Shown here in pieces: positions 1 to 10,303 of a stretch of 64,000 nucleotides of DNA. Position 1 is the first letter of the stretch; every line of letters starts with the position of its first letter. The position numbers were made by a program, and so were the translations under genes. A model generated the notes under the pieces. That model made no database searches. It was not told where the DNA came from and worked only from the letters and a program-made list of their open reading frames with translations. The stretch comes from JAVJSD01 sp040219575 (GTDB lineage: Bacteria > Planctomycetota > Planctomycetia > Pirellulales > Pirellulaceae): assembly GCA_040219575.1 (NCBI GenBank), contig JAVJSD010000140.1:39104-103103 (forward strand). The letters run 5' to 3'.

Positions 1-2
1 TC

Positions 3-44
3 GTGACGAATGTGGCAATCGCCATGGATGAGACGAGTGCCTAA
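3..44 (+). CDS. Possible C-terminal end of an upstream gene (partial)
   Basis: An open frame enters from the left edge and stops with TAA at 42-44, reading about 13 codons that end in M-D-E-T-S-A. The secretin start follows 46 bases later with its own Shine-Dalgarno sequence, so this could be the tail of a preceding gene in a secretion or pilus operon. Another frame ends at about position 31 and is equally short, so the choice rests only on residue composition and codon use. Identity cannot be determined. Confidence 0.25.
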   Translation: MTNVAIAMDETSA

Positions 45-89
45 TGCAACATTCCACCGAAGAATAATTAGAAGGAGAGTTCCTGAATA

Positions 90-2033
90 ATGCGGCCATG
101 GAAGGCGAATGCTGAAACGGCGATTCGCGCGGGGAGCTACGTGCTTTCGGCGCTGGTCGTCGTTACATTTTGCCTATTCCTCGGCGCCCGCCTGGGCGAA
201 ATGCACGGCGCTCCGTACTCCGCCGCCCCGCAATCCGCGGCTCCGCATCCGGTCGCTCCTCCTCGGCAAACGGCCGTCGCGGCGCCCCCCGCCGAGCGCG
301 CCGGCGCGACGCGGCATCTCGACAACTTGCCGGGCCCCCTGGCCAACGCGTGGCGCCCTGTGAGTGTGAGTAGGAATGCGAATACGAATTCGAGTGAAGT
401 TCGGCCGGTCACTCAGCTTGAGGAATTGAACGAGCCGGGACTGAAAGGACTGTTCAACCGTCTGCTTCCGAATCGGTCGCAGGGCGACCCCCTGCCATCC
501 GACGGCGAACCGCAGGCGCCGCCCGCGGAGATTCCCGGTCCGGCGGTCCCGCTCCCGCGGCAGCGTGAAAGCATTCCCTTCAGCGGCGAAGACGACGACG
601 TCCACGTGGGGGGCGACGTCGATCGCGTCACGCTGGTGGCCCGCGAGGCGCCGCTCAACAAGGTCATCGCCATGTTGGCCCAGCATATGCGGCTGAACGT
701 CGTGGCCTCCAACGACGCCGTCGCCAACGTCTCGATCACGCTCAAGAACGTCCCGCTCGACGACGCCCTGAACTCGATCCTGTCGGTGTCCGGGCACACC
801 TGGACGCGGCACCGCGGCATCATCTACGTCACCAGTTCCTCGTCGCTGTCGAATCTCTCGCCGGAGACGCAGGGCCGCTTGCTGCGCGTGTTCCCCCTCA
901 ACTTCGCGCTCGCCTCGGATGTCGAGCCGGTGGTTCGCGGGCTGTTGTCGCCCGTGGGAAGAACCTTCTTCACGGCCAGCAGCACGGCCGACAACCGCAA
1001 GACGCAGGAATCGCTGATTGTCGAGGATCTGCCCGGCTACATCGACCGCGTGGCGCAGTACCTGGCGCACGTCGACATGCCTCCCCGGCAGGTGATGATC
1101 GAAGCGCACGTGTTGGAGATCGATCTGGAGGACGGCATTCGCCACGGCGTGAATCTGAATTGGATCAACGAGATTGCCTCGGGCAACAAGGCGCAATTCG
1201 AAATCCGCGGCATGGCCGACATGATGGCGGGGCGGGCGGCGCTGTTCACGTTCGAAGGTTCGGACCTGAGTTCACTGGTCGAATTCCTGCAAACCACCAC
1301 CGACGCCAAGACGCTGGCCTCGCCGCGGGTGATGGTGGTCAACGGGCAGGAGGCGCGGATCCAGGTCGGCCAGCAACTCGGCTTCCGCGTCACCACCACC
1401 ACGCAAACCAGCACGTTGGAAAGCGTCAACTTCCTCGACGTCGGCGTGGTGCTGCGCGTGACGCCCCGTATCGGTCCGCATGGCGAAGTGTTGATGCACG
1501 TCAAACCCGAGGTCTCCAGCGGGTCGGTCAATCCCACCACCGGGCTGCCGGAAGAGGAGACGACCGAAGTCGAAACCGACATCCTGCTGGCCGACGGCCG
1601 GGGCGTGGTGATCGGCGGCTTGATCCGCGAGGACGTCTCCGACACGCAGAACAAGCTGCCCTGGCTGGGCGACTTGCCGCTCATCGGCCGGCTGTTCCAG
1701 CACCGCGAGAACAAGAACGATCGCACCGAGATCGTCATCGCGCTGGTTCCCCGCGTCGTCCCCTTCGACTCCCAGTACGACGCCATCAACAAGGCCGACT
1801 ACGATCGCGCCACCACGCCTCTGATCGATTGCGAGCTGAATCGCTTTCCCCGCAACGACAACTACATGATCCACGACGCCGTCCGCAATCCAATCCGGCC
1901 GCTGCAGACGTTTCGCTACAATCGCCCCCGCCTCTTCCGTCTGCCGCCCGTCGAGGAGCCGATGTGGATCGAAGAGCACGAGCCGGTCGTCCCCGAACTC
2001 GCCCCCACCGAAGCGCTGCCGCCGCCGCGATAG
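90..2033 (+). CDS. Secretin (GspD/PilQ superfamily outer-membrane channel)
   Basis: The protein of 647 residues should form the outer-membrane ring of a type II secretion or type IV pilus-like system. An N-terminal hydrophobic segment (about residues 15-32) acts as signal or anchor. A Pro/Ala-rich linker follows, then a secretin/TonB short N-terminal (STN) domain at about 175-245, and the secretin beta domain at about 390-565 with the typical VVIGGLI and LPWLGDLPLIGRLF stretches. The Pro-rich C-terminus is unusual and may serve as a linker to the envelope. AGAAGGAGAG lies about 11 bases upstream of the ATG and fixes the start. No GspE, GspF or pseudopilin genes are visible in the window, so the exact machine (T2SS or pilus) is open. 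Confidence 0.9.
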   Translation: MRPWKANAETAIRAGSYVLSALVVVTFCLFLGARLGEMHGAPYSAAPQSAAPHPVAPPRQTAVAAPPAERAGATRHLDNLPGPLANAWRPVSVSRNANTNSSEVRPVTQLEELNEPGLKGLFNRLLPNRSQGDPLPSDGEPQAPPAEIPGPAVPLPRQRESIPFSGEDDDVHVGGDVDRVTLVAREAPLNKVIAMLAQHMRLNVVASNDAVANVSITLKNVPLDDALNSILSVSGHTWTRHRGIIYVTSSSSLSNLSPETQGRLLRVFPLNFALASDVEPVVRGLLSPVGRTFFTASSTADNRKTQESLIVEDLPGYIDRVAQYLAHVDMPPRQVMIEAHVLEIDLEDGIRHGVNLNWINEIASGNKAQFEIRGMADMMAGRAALFTFEGSDLSSLVEFLQTTTDAKTLASPRVMVVNGQEARIQVGQQLGFRVTTTTQTSTLESVNFLDVGVVLRVTPRIGPHGEVLMHVKPEVSSGSVNPTTGLPEEETTEVETDILLADGRGVVIGGLIREDVSDTQNKLPWLGDLPLIGRLFQHRENKNDRTEIVIALVPRVVPFDSQYDAINKADYDRATTPLIDCELNRFPRNDNYMIHDAVRNPIRPLQTFRYNRPRLFRLPPVEEPMWIEEHEPVVPELAPTEALPPPR

Positions 2034-2222
2034 CGGTGTCGTTTGTGCTGCTTCCGTGGCCGCGACAACAACGGCGGATACTCGCCGCGGACGAAACGCC
2101 GAGGGAGTTCAGCCCGGCGTAGCCGTCGCCTTCCACTTTCGATGCGTCGCGCTGCGAGGTATCTTCAAGCGAAGACCCAGGACGATTCAGCGCAGGACGA
2201 TTCAGCGAACGAGGCGTTTGGC

Positions 2223-4418
<2,196 letters not shown>

Positions 4419-4477
4419 CGCGACGACCGCCGCATCGATTCGTCGCCCGCGCCTCGCGCCGTCGGCACAAGCGTCGG

Positions 4478-5308
4478 CTAGTCGGCCTCGCCGAGCCGCA
4501 CCTGGTTCACGGTGAACAACCGCCAGGTGAGCGGGTGCGCCAGTCCAATCAGCCGTTTGTACCACGCCAGACGGTGCATCACGCCCGTGTAAAACGGGGC
4601 GTCGCCGAACCCGACGTACTTCTCCATCTTGAATCGCGGGTCCCACTGCTCGACATCTTTCGGATGCCGCAAGGAGAATCGCAGTTGCGCCCGATCGATG
4701 GGTTGTCGCAGGTTCGAGTACCGCACGAACAACGGCGACTGCGCGTCGAAGATCACGCGGGCGCCGGGGAACTCGTCGGCGATTCGCTTGAGCACCGCGA
4801 CGACTTCGCTGGACGACAGGAAGTAGAACACGCCTTCGACGACGAACAGATCGACCGTGGGCGCCGCTTCGCGGACCTTCGCCGTCCAATCGTCGTCCAA
4901 CAGCGACGCGGCCAGCATGCGACGCCGATCGGTGGTTTCGAAGAACCGCCGACGCAGTTCGATCACCTCCGGCATATCGAACTCCAGCCAGCGCAGCGAG
5001 TCGTTGTCGAGTCGATCGAAGCGCGTATCGAGTCCGGCGCCAAGTTCGACCACCGACAGGTCGGGGCGGTCGGCCATCAGTCCCCGTGTCAACTCGTCGA
5101 ACACGCGCGAGCGAATGCAGTAATCGGCGATGGGGACGCCCCGCCGTTCGAAATCGCTGAAGTTGTAGTCCAGCGAATCGACGATCGCAGCCGACGTTTC
5201 GTCGCGCAGAATAGCCTGCGGATGACGCGCTTCGACGGCCCGCGCCCACAGCGGCATCAGCAGCGTCGCCTGCGGGCCCTGCAGTTCCTCGATTTTGATC
5301 TTGTTCAT
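4478..5308 (-). CDS. Class I SAM-dependent O-methyltransferase (Tcmp/leucine carboxyl methyltransferase family)
   Basis: About 276 residues when started at the internal MNKIKIEEL. The frame extends to 5377, but the extra N-terminus is not methyltransferase-like. VVELGAGLDTRFDRL is the SAM-binding motif I of the LCM/TcmP family (PF04072), followed by the acidic WLEFDMPEVIELRR motif. A DLFVVEGVFYFL stretch corresponds to motif IV/post-motif. Such enzymes methylate carboxyl or hydroxyl groups of small molecules; the substrate is not deducible here. It is convergent with the oxidoreductase upstream and separated from the next gene by about 630 bp. Confidence 0.85.
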   Translation of the reverse strand: MNKIKIEELQGPQATLLMPLWARAVEARHPQAILRDETSAAIVDSLDYNFSDFERRGVPIADYCIRSRVFDELTRGLMADRPDLSVVELGAGLDTRFDRLDNDSLRWLEFDMPEVIELRRRFFETTDRRRMLAASLLDDDWTAKVREAAPTVDLFVVEGVFYFLSSSEVVAVLKRIADEFPGARVIFDAQSPLFVRYSNLRQPIDRAQLRFSLRHPKDVEQWDPRFKMEKYVGFGDAPFYTGVMHRLAWYKRLIGLAHPLTWRLFTVNQVRLGEAD

Positions 5309-5940
5309 GGGGACGTCGTTGGGGGGATGGGCGCGGCGGTCGAAAGCCGCTGTCGAGGCGACGCAAGTCCTTCGCATTCGACCACTTGCGCGTTCCGGTG
5401 GCAGTCATTCCCAGACTAGCCGGCGCGGCGCGTGGGATCAAGCTGACCCGAGGACGCGTCCGGCTGCGTCGCCCACTATTTTATCGCCACAGTCGCTCTA
5501 TCCCGCGCAGCTTGCCATGGGTGGGCCGACGGGCTACGATGACGGGGCAGGGACGTCAGTCAGCACCCATGGCATGCACCGCTTGGGGGGCCGACACATC
5601 TTTTATCGGAGAATCTCGGCGTAGGGCCGAATTTCGAAGATTCTGATGGAATCATCGGGGGATGGATTCCAACCTATCGCGCGACCCGTTCTTCAAGGCG
5701 GCCAGGCGGATTAGGCAAACTCAAGCAGCGCTGAAGAATACGCCGATATAGACCTTTGGGCCTCTCGTTTGGCGGGACGGCGAGTCGCCCCCCCCGCGGA
5801 ACGGTTTGAACGCAATTCGAGGAGTACAAGGAGCGGCGGCAAGCTTGGTGGCGCGTCGGTGAATTGACGCCAGGTGGCCGCGCTGAGGAATGAAAGATGC
5901 AGGACGCGAACACCAAGGTTTTTCTACTGGGAGATTCGCG
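5309..5940. other. Intergenic region with a small inverted repeat
   Basis: No convincing gene is present between the divergent methyltransferase and glycosyltransferase genes. An 11-base perfect inverted repeat (TGCCATGGGTG at 5513-5523 and its complement at 5564-5574) encloses a 40-base loop. It resembles a REP-like palindromic unit. Promoters for both flanking genes must lie here, but I could not pick out convincing -35/-10 boxes. Confidence 0.5.
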
Positions 5941-7218
5941 ATGGAGATTGCATCCTTGGGGCTGTTGCTGGGCGTGGCGATCCTGCTGATCGCGCAAGCA
6001 GTATTCGTCGTGCGATTTCGCCGACTGATGCAAACGCACTCGACGCCCGCCGCCGAACCCGCTCCCGCCGCCGAAACCGCCGGCCTGCCAAGCGTCGCCA
6101 TCGTGATGGCCGTTCGCGGCACCGATCCCTTCCTGCGGCAATCGCTCGACCGTCTGCTCAATCAAGAGTATCCCGACTTCAACATTCTGATCGTCGTCGA
6201 CAGCCAAAGCGACGACGCCTGGAATGCGATCGAAGAAGCGCAAGCCTCGGACGATCAAGGCAGAATTCAAGTCGAAGTGCTGCGCAACCCGGCGCGAACC
6301 TGCAGCCTCAAGAACAGCGCGCTGCTGCAGGCCATCGCCACGCTCGACGAAGACCGGGAAGTCGTCGCCTTCTTCGATGGCGACGTGCTCCCCTCCACCA
6401 CCTGGCTGCGAGACCTGACGGCGCCGTTGGCGGATCCCGCCGTGGGCGCCGTCACGGGCAACCGTTGGTACACGCCCGGCTGCGAGCAGCGGAAATGGGG
6501 CTCGGCGGTGCGCTACCTGTGGAACACCGGCGCGGTCGTGCAGATGTGGGTGAACCGCATGGTCTGGGCCGGCAGCATGGCGATTCGCCGATCGGCGCTG
6601 CGGGAAGACGGGCTGGTCGACATCTGGCGGAGGTCGATGTCCACCGACTCCGTCGTCTTCTCCGCGATGAAAAAGCAGGGGCTGCGCGTGGCCTACGCGC
6701 ATGAAGTGATGATGCTCAACCGCGAGGAGATCGCCCTGCCGCAATTCACCCGTTGGGTCAGCCGTCAGTTGACCATGGCCCGACTCTATCACCCAAAATG
6801 GTTCATGGTCGTGGGGCAGACCGCCGGCATCGCGGCGATTCAACTCGGCGGGCTCGCGCTGGCCGTCGCTTCGGTGGCGACGCAGCAGTGGGGGGCGCTC
6901 GGCATGTCGCTGCTGGCCGTGGCCCTGTACTGGGCGGTGTCGCTGCTGTTCGCGCTGATGATCGAACAGGGCGTTCGCGTCCAGTTGGCGCGGCAAGGCG
7001 AGCAACCGAACTGGTCGATCTTGAAAACCGTGCCTCGTCTGGCGATCGCGATGATCGTGACGAACACCATCTTCCCGGCGCTCATGCTGGTGGCCGCCAC
7101 CACCCGCCGCGTCGTTTGGCGTGGGATCGCCTACGACGTCAACGGTCCCTTTCAGATCCAGCGGGGCGACTATCGACCCTTCCGCCACAGCGCGCCCCAG
7201 ACCGATACGGTGGTTTAG
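5941..7218 (+). CDS. Family 2 glycosyltransferase, membrane-anchored
   Basis: A protein of 425 residues with a GT2 fold. An N-terminal membrane helix (about 5-25) precedes the nucleotide-sugar domain. The DGD metal-binding motif is at 146-148 and a processive-type QFTRW (Q-x-x-R-W) at 268-272. Two or three C-terminal hydrophobic helices follow (about 295-345 and 370-395). The arrangement resembles ceramide glucosyltransferase and hopanoid/lipid glycosyltransferases (HpnI-like). The ATG at 5941 is preceded by GGGAG; an upstream in-frame start at 5890 would add a less plausible N-terminus. The likely job is transfer of a sugar to a membrane lipid or an exported glycan, but no neighbours support a specific product. 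Confidence 0.85.
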   Translation: MEIASLGLLLGVAILLIAQAVFVVRFRRLMQTHSTPAAEPAPAAETAGLPSVAIVMAVRGTDPFLRQSLDRLLNQEYPDFNILIVVDSQSDDAWNAIEEAQASDDQGRIQVEVLRNPARTCSLKNSALLQAIATLDEDREVVAFFDGDVLPSTTWLRDLTAPLADPAVGAVTGNRWYTPGCEQRKWGSAVRYLWNTGAVVQMWVNRMVWAGSMAIRRSALREDGLVDIWRRSMSTDSVVFSAMKKQGLRVAYAHEVMMLNREEIALPQFTRWVSRQLTMARLYHPKWFMVVGQTAGIAAIQLGGLALAVASVATQQWGALGMSLLAVALYWAVSLLFALMIEQGVRVQLARQGEQPNWSILKTVPRLAIAMIVTNTIFPALMLVAATTRRVVWRGIAYDVNGPFQIQRGDYRPFRHSAPQTDTVV

Positions 7219-7323
7219 TCCGTCGAGAGTTTTCCGCCTCGACGGCCAACGGCGGCGCCTCGGTGGGTATGCTGGAAGCAGCCTCCTTCCGCCCGCCGAA
7301 CCTCCAACCGTATGACCGGCCTC

Positions 7324-9405
7324 ATGAAACCGCTGTGTTTTCGTCCTGCTTTCCGCGGCGCGTTCGATGTGCGCGCCGTCTGCCTGTTGTGCGCGTCGAT
7401 CGTCGCCGCCGCCTCGAACTGCGCGGATGCGAAGGTTGCGCGCATCGAGATATTGGAGCGTAAGCCCTACGCCGAGGGACGCGAGTTCGACGGCGTCGGC
7501 GCCTATCAGCGCCTGCTGGGGCGCGTGCACTTCACGGTCGATCCCGCGCACGCCGCCAATCGTCGCGTGGTCGATTTGAATCTCGCCCCGACCAACAAAC
7601 AGGCAGTGGTCGAGTTCTCGGCCGACCTGGAGATCCTGGCCCCGGTCGATCCCGCCAGGTGCAACGGCGCGCTGCTGTACGATGTGAACAACCGCGGCCG
7701 CCGCATGATGCTGCGGATGTTCAACGACGGCGCCGACGAGTTCCTCATGCGGCGCGGCTACGTCGTCGTCTGGTGCGGCTGGCTGGCCGAGGTGCTGCCG
7801 CTGGAGGATGAAAACCTGCCCGGCGAGATGCTGATGCGGATGGACGCGCCCGTCGCCCGCGCCCAAAGCGGACCGCTGACCGGACTCGTGCGGGCTGAGG
7901 TCGTGGCCGACCAGCCCGCCACGCGCTGGAGTCTCAGCAATCGCACCACCATCGGCAGCTACCGTCCCGCGCAACAGGGTCTCGCCAAGGCCACGCTCAC
8001 CCGCCGCCTGCGCGAAAGCGATCCGCGCGTCGCCATCCCTCGCGATCAATGGCGGCTGGAAGTCACCGAACTGCCGTCGCCCAGCGGTGGACATTGCCCG
8101 CCTTTGGTGGAACTGGTTATGCCCTCGGGCATTCGCGCGGGCTACATTCACGAGCTGATCTATGAGGCCCAGGATCCGATCGTGCAGGGATTGGGGCTGA
8201 CGGCGATTCGCGATCTGGTGTCGTTTCTCAAGTACGACCACAGCGACGAAAACCCGCTGCGCGCCGCCGGCAAGTCGGTCATCGAGCGCGCACACGGATT
8301 CGGCATCTCGCAAAGCGGGCGATGTCTGCGCGTGTTGACGTACGAGGGCTTCAACGCCGATGAACAGGGGCGGCAGGTCTTCGACGGCATCATTCCCCAT
8401 GTCTCCGGCGGCGGGCTGGGGTTCTTCAACCACCGCTTCGCCCAGCCGACGCGCTATGCCTCGCAGCATGTCGATCATCTTTTCCCCTGCGATCAATTCC
8501 CCTTCGCCTACGACCGGCAACGCGACCCACTCAGCAAGCGGGAGGATGGGCTCTTGGTCGAGGCGCGCAAGGCGGGCGTCGTGCCGAAGATCATGCACAT
8601 CCAGAACTCGGCCGAGTACTGGCATCGCGACGGATCGCTGGTGCATACCGATCCGCTGGGCCGCCGCGATGCGGCGATTCCCGAGCAGGTGCGGATCTAC
8701 GCCGTCGGGGGAGCCCAGCACGGTTGGGGAGACGATGCGCCCAGGCCGCTCGCCGGCGGACAGCAGCCGGAGAATCCCACCGACTATCGTCCGCTGCTGC
8801 GGGCGCTGCTGGTCGCGCTCGACGCCTGGGTTCGCGACGATGCCGAGCCGCCCCCGAGTCGTTACCCGCGGCTCGACGACGGCACGCTGGTCGAGTTCGA
8901 GCGAGACAGCTCCGCCTGGCGGCCGCTGCCCGGCGTGTTGTATCCGCAAGTGATGCAGCGGGCGGAGTTGCTGGACTTCGGCCCGCAGTTCGCCAAAGCG
9001 GGGCGAATCACGGAGCATCCGCCTCGCCCGTTGGGCGCGTATCATCCGCTGGTCGCCGCGCACGACGCCACGAACAACGAGCGCGGCATGCTGCAATTGC
9101 CCACGATTGCGGTTCCCGTGGCGACCTACACCGGTTGGAATCTGCGCCGCCGCGAGTGGGGCGCCGAGACGGAACTGCTCAGCCTGAAGGGAAGCTACAT
9201 TCCGCTGGCCCGCACCAGGCAAGAACGTCGGCAGGCCGGCGACCCGCGTCCCTCGCTCGCGGAGTTGTACGACGACTTCGACGACTACCGCTCGCAATAC
9301 GAAACCGCCGCGCATCGGCTCGTGCGGCAGCGCTACCTGCTCGAGGAAGACGTGCCGCGCCTGCTTGAGCGGGCCGACAGCCGTCGCGCGCTGTTCGCCG
9401 AATAG
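7324..9405 (+). CDS. Secreted alpha/beta hydrolase-domain protein (PF20091-like)
   Basis: About 693 residues with an N-terminal signal peptide (hydrophobic to about residue 35, then S-N-C-A-D-A). An in-frame ATG 12 bases upstream (7312) is an alternative start. GISQSGR places the nucleophilic Ser at residue 331 in a G-x-S-x-S-G nucleophile elbow. HGWGD near residue 470 looks like the catalytic His region. The N-terminal third (VARIEILERKPYAEGREF, FDGVGAYQRL) is typical of a large hydrolase family common in planctomycetes and proteobacteria whose substrates are not established. Esterase or amidase activity on an environmental ester is an inference. Confidence 0.8.
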   Translation: MKPLCFRPAFRGAFDVRAVCLLCASIVAAASNCADAKVARIEILERKPYAEGREFDGVGAYQRLLGRVHFTVDPAHAANRRVVDLNLAPTNKQAVVEFSADLEILAPVDPARCNGALLYDVNNRGRRMMLRMFNDGADEFLMRRGYVVVWCGWLAEVLPLEDENLPGEMLMRMDAPVARAQSGPLTGLVRAEVVADQPATRWSLSNRTTIGSYRPAQQGLAKATLTRRLRESDPRVAIPRDQWRLEVTELPSPSGGHCPPLVELVMPSGIRAGYIHELIYEAQDPIVQGLGLTAIRDLVSFLKYDHSDENPLRAAGKSVIERAHGFGISQSGRCLRVLTYEGFNADEQGRQVFDGIIPHVSGGGLGFFNHRFAQPTRYASQHVDHLFPCDQFPFAYDRQRDPLSKREDGLLVEARKAGVVPKIMHIQNSAEYWHRDGSLVHTDPLGRRDAAIPEQVRIYAVGGAQHGWGDDAPRPLAGGQQPENPTDYRPLLRALLVALDAWVRDDAEPPPSRYPRLDDGTLVEFERDSSAWRPLPGVLYPQVMQRAELLDFGPQFAKAGRITEHPPRPLGAYHPLVAAHDATNNERGMLQLPTIAVPVATYTGWNLRRREWGAETELLSLKGSYIPLARTRQERRQAGDPRPSLAELYDDFDDYRSQYETAAHRLVRQRYLLEEDVPRLLERADSRRALFAE

Positions 9406-9470
9406 GCGTCGCCATCGACGGGACGGGCATGGAGCGGTCAAACGCATGGCGAGAAGCGGCGAATCAATTG

Positions 9471-9587
9471 GTAGCGGAACTCGTGAGAGTTCCTCTTCCC
9501 CAGCCGCTTCGTAGCGGGACTCGTGAGAGTTCCCCTTCTTCCACGCCGTCGGAAGTCTCACGACTTCCGCGACGAAGTTTCCGGACA
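9471..9587. repeat. GTAG-type palindromic repeats, family B (three units)
   Basis: Two GTAG-led units (9471-9495 and 9511-9535), each with the palindrome GGAACTC-GTGA-GAGTTCC or a one-base variant, are followed by a related palindrome GGAAGTC-TCAC-GACTTCC at about 9551-9569. Positions 9511-9587 recur as a nearly perfect inverted copy at 10211-10287. Related units occur at 12698-12773 and 60657-60730. The layout of two facing palindromes with outer GTAG/CTAC resembles a BIME. Confidence 0.85.
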
Positions 9588-9686
9588 AAGTTGACTGGAA
9601 AAACTGGGCGATCCTTGCCGGTTTTGCCGATGACTCGATAATGAGAGTGTGTCGATTCACAGGGCAAACCGTCGGAGGAGTGCAGG

Positions 9687-10184
9687 ATGACCATGCGTAT
9701 TTCGCTGGCGACGTTGGCCGCGGTCACGCTCCTCGCCGCCGCCTCGGTGTCCCACGCCTGGCAGGGGCCGGACGCCGGGCCGCAGGGCGTGTTGTGGGGA
9801 GGTCCGACCGGTTGGGCGCAGTCGCACTTTCAGTTCGCTCCTCCAACGGCGTTTGGTGAGCTTCCCGGCGCCTGGCCGGGATTCGCGCGCCAGCAGCAGG
9901 AACAGCAGAAGCAAATTCAGCAGTTTGAGAACGACATGTCGCGGTGGCAGCCCGGCCTGCTCACGCCCTCGTGGTGGCAGACGGTCGGCCGCCCGGCGCC
10001 GATTCTCGGCGCGACGCGCGACGACCAGGAGCAACCGGCTCCCAAGATGAACGCCTCCCAGGATTTCGCCCCTCCCGCCGACGGTCAGCCGTTGCCGATC
10101 GCCCCGCAGCGCGTGCGATCGAAGGTCATGCAATTCAACCCGCAGACCGGCAAGCTCGAAGAAGCGAAAGTCATCCGCTGGTGA
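9687..10184 (+). CDS. Small secreted protein of unknown function
   Basis: 165 residues with a clear signal peptide (residues 1-24, cleavage likely after S-H-A). The mature part is Gln- and Trp-rich, with a Gln-rich stretch (QQQEQQKQIQQ) and a conserved-looking C-terminus RVRSKVMQFNPQTGKL. No family was recognised. The gene sits alone between inverted copies of the 77-bp family B repeat, so promoter and terminator must lie in or next to the repeats. It could be an envelope or extracellular structural protein; that is only a guess from composition. Confidence 0.65.
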   Translation: MTMRISLATLAAVTLLAAASVSHAWQGPDAGPQGVLWGGPTGWAQSHFQFAPPTAFGELPGAWPGFARQQQEQQKQIQQFENDMSRWQPGLLTPSWWQTVGRPAPILGATRDDQEQPAPKMNASQDFAPPADGQPLPIAPQRVRSKVMQFNPQTGKLEEAKVIRW

Positions 10185-10210
10185 ACCGGCCGCGCGTTCT
10201 GCTTGGGGGG

Positions 10211-10287
10211 TGTCCGGAAACTTCGTCGCGGAAGTCGTGAGACTTCCGACGGCATGGAAGAAGCGGAACTCTCACGAGTTCCGCTAC
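10211..10287. repeat. Family B palindromic repeat, inverted partner of 9511-9587
   Basis: The 77 bases are the reverse complement of 9511-9587 with only a few mismatches. Two palindromes (GGAAGTCGTGAGACTTCC and GGAACTCTCACGAGTTCC) are joined by a short linker and the element ends in CTAC. It lies between two convergent genes and could also fold as a bidirectional transcription terminator. Confidence 0.85.
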
Positions 10288-10303
10288 AAATCGAGTTGTC
10301 CAA

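Noticed and set aside
5674..9660. Minus-strand open frame of 1328 codons opposite the glycosyltransferase and hydrolase
   Set aside because: It is rich in His, Arg and Gly with no domain, and lies opposite two well-supported genes. It is a shadow frame caused by high third-position G+C.
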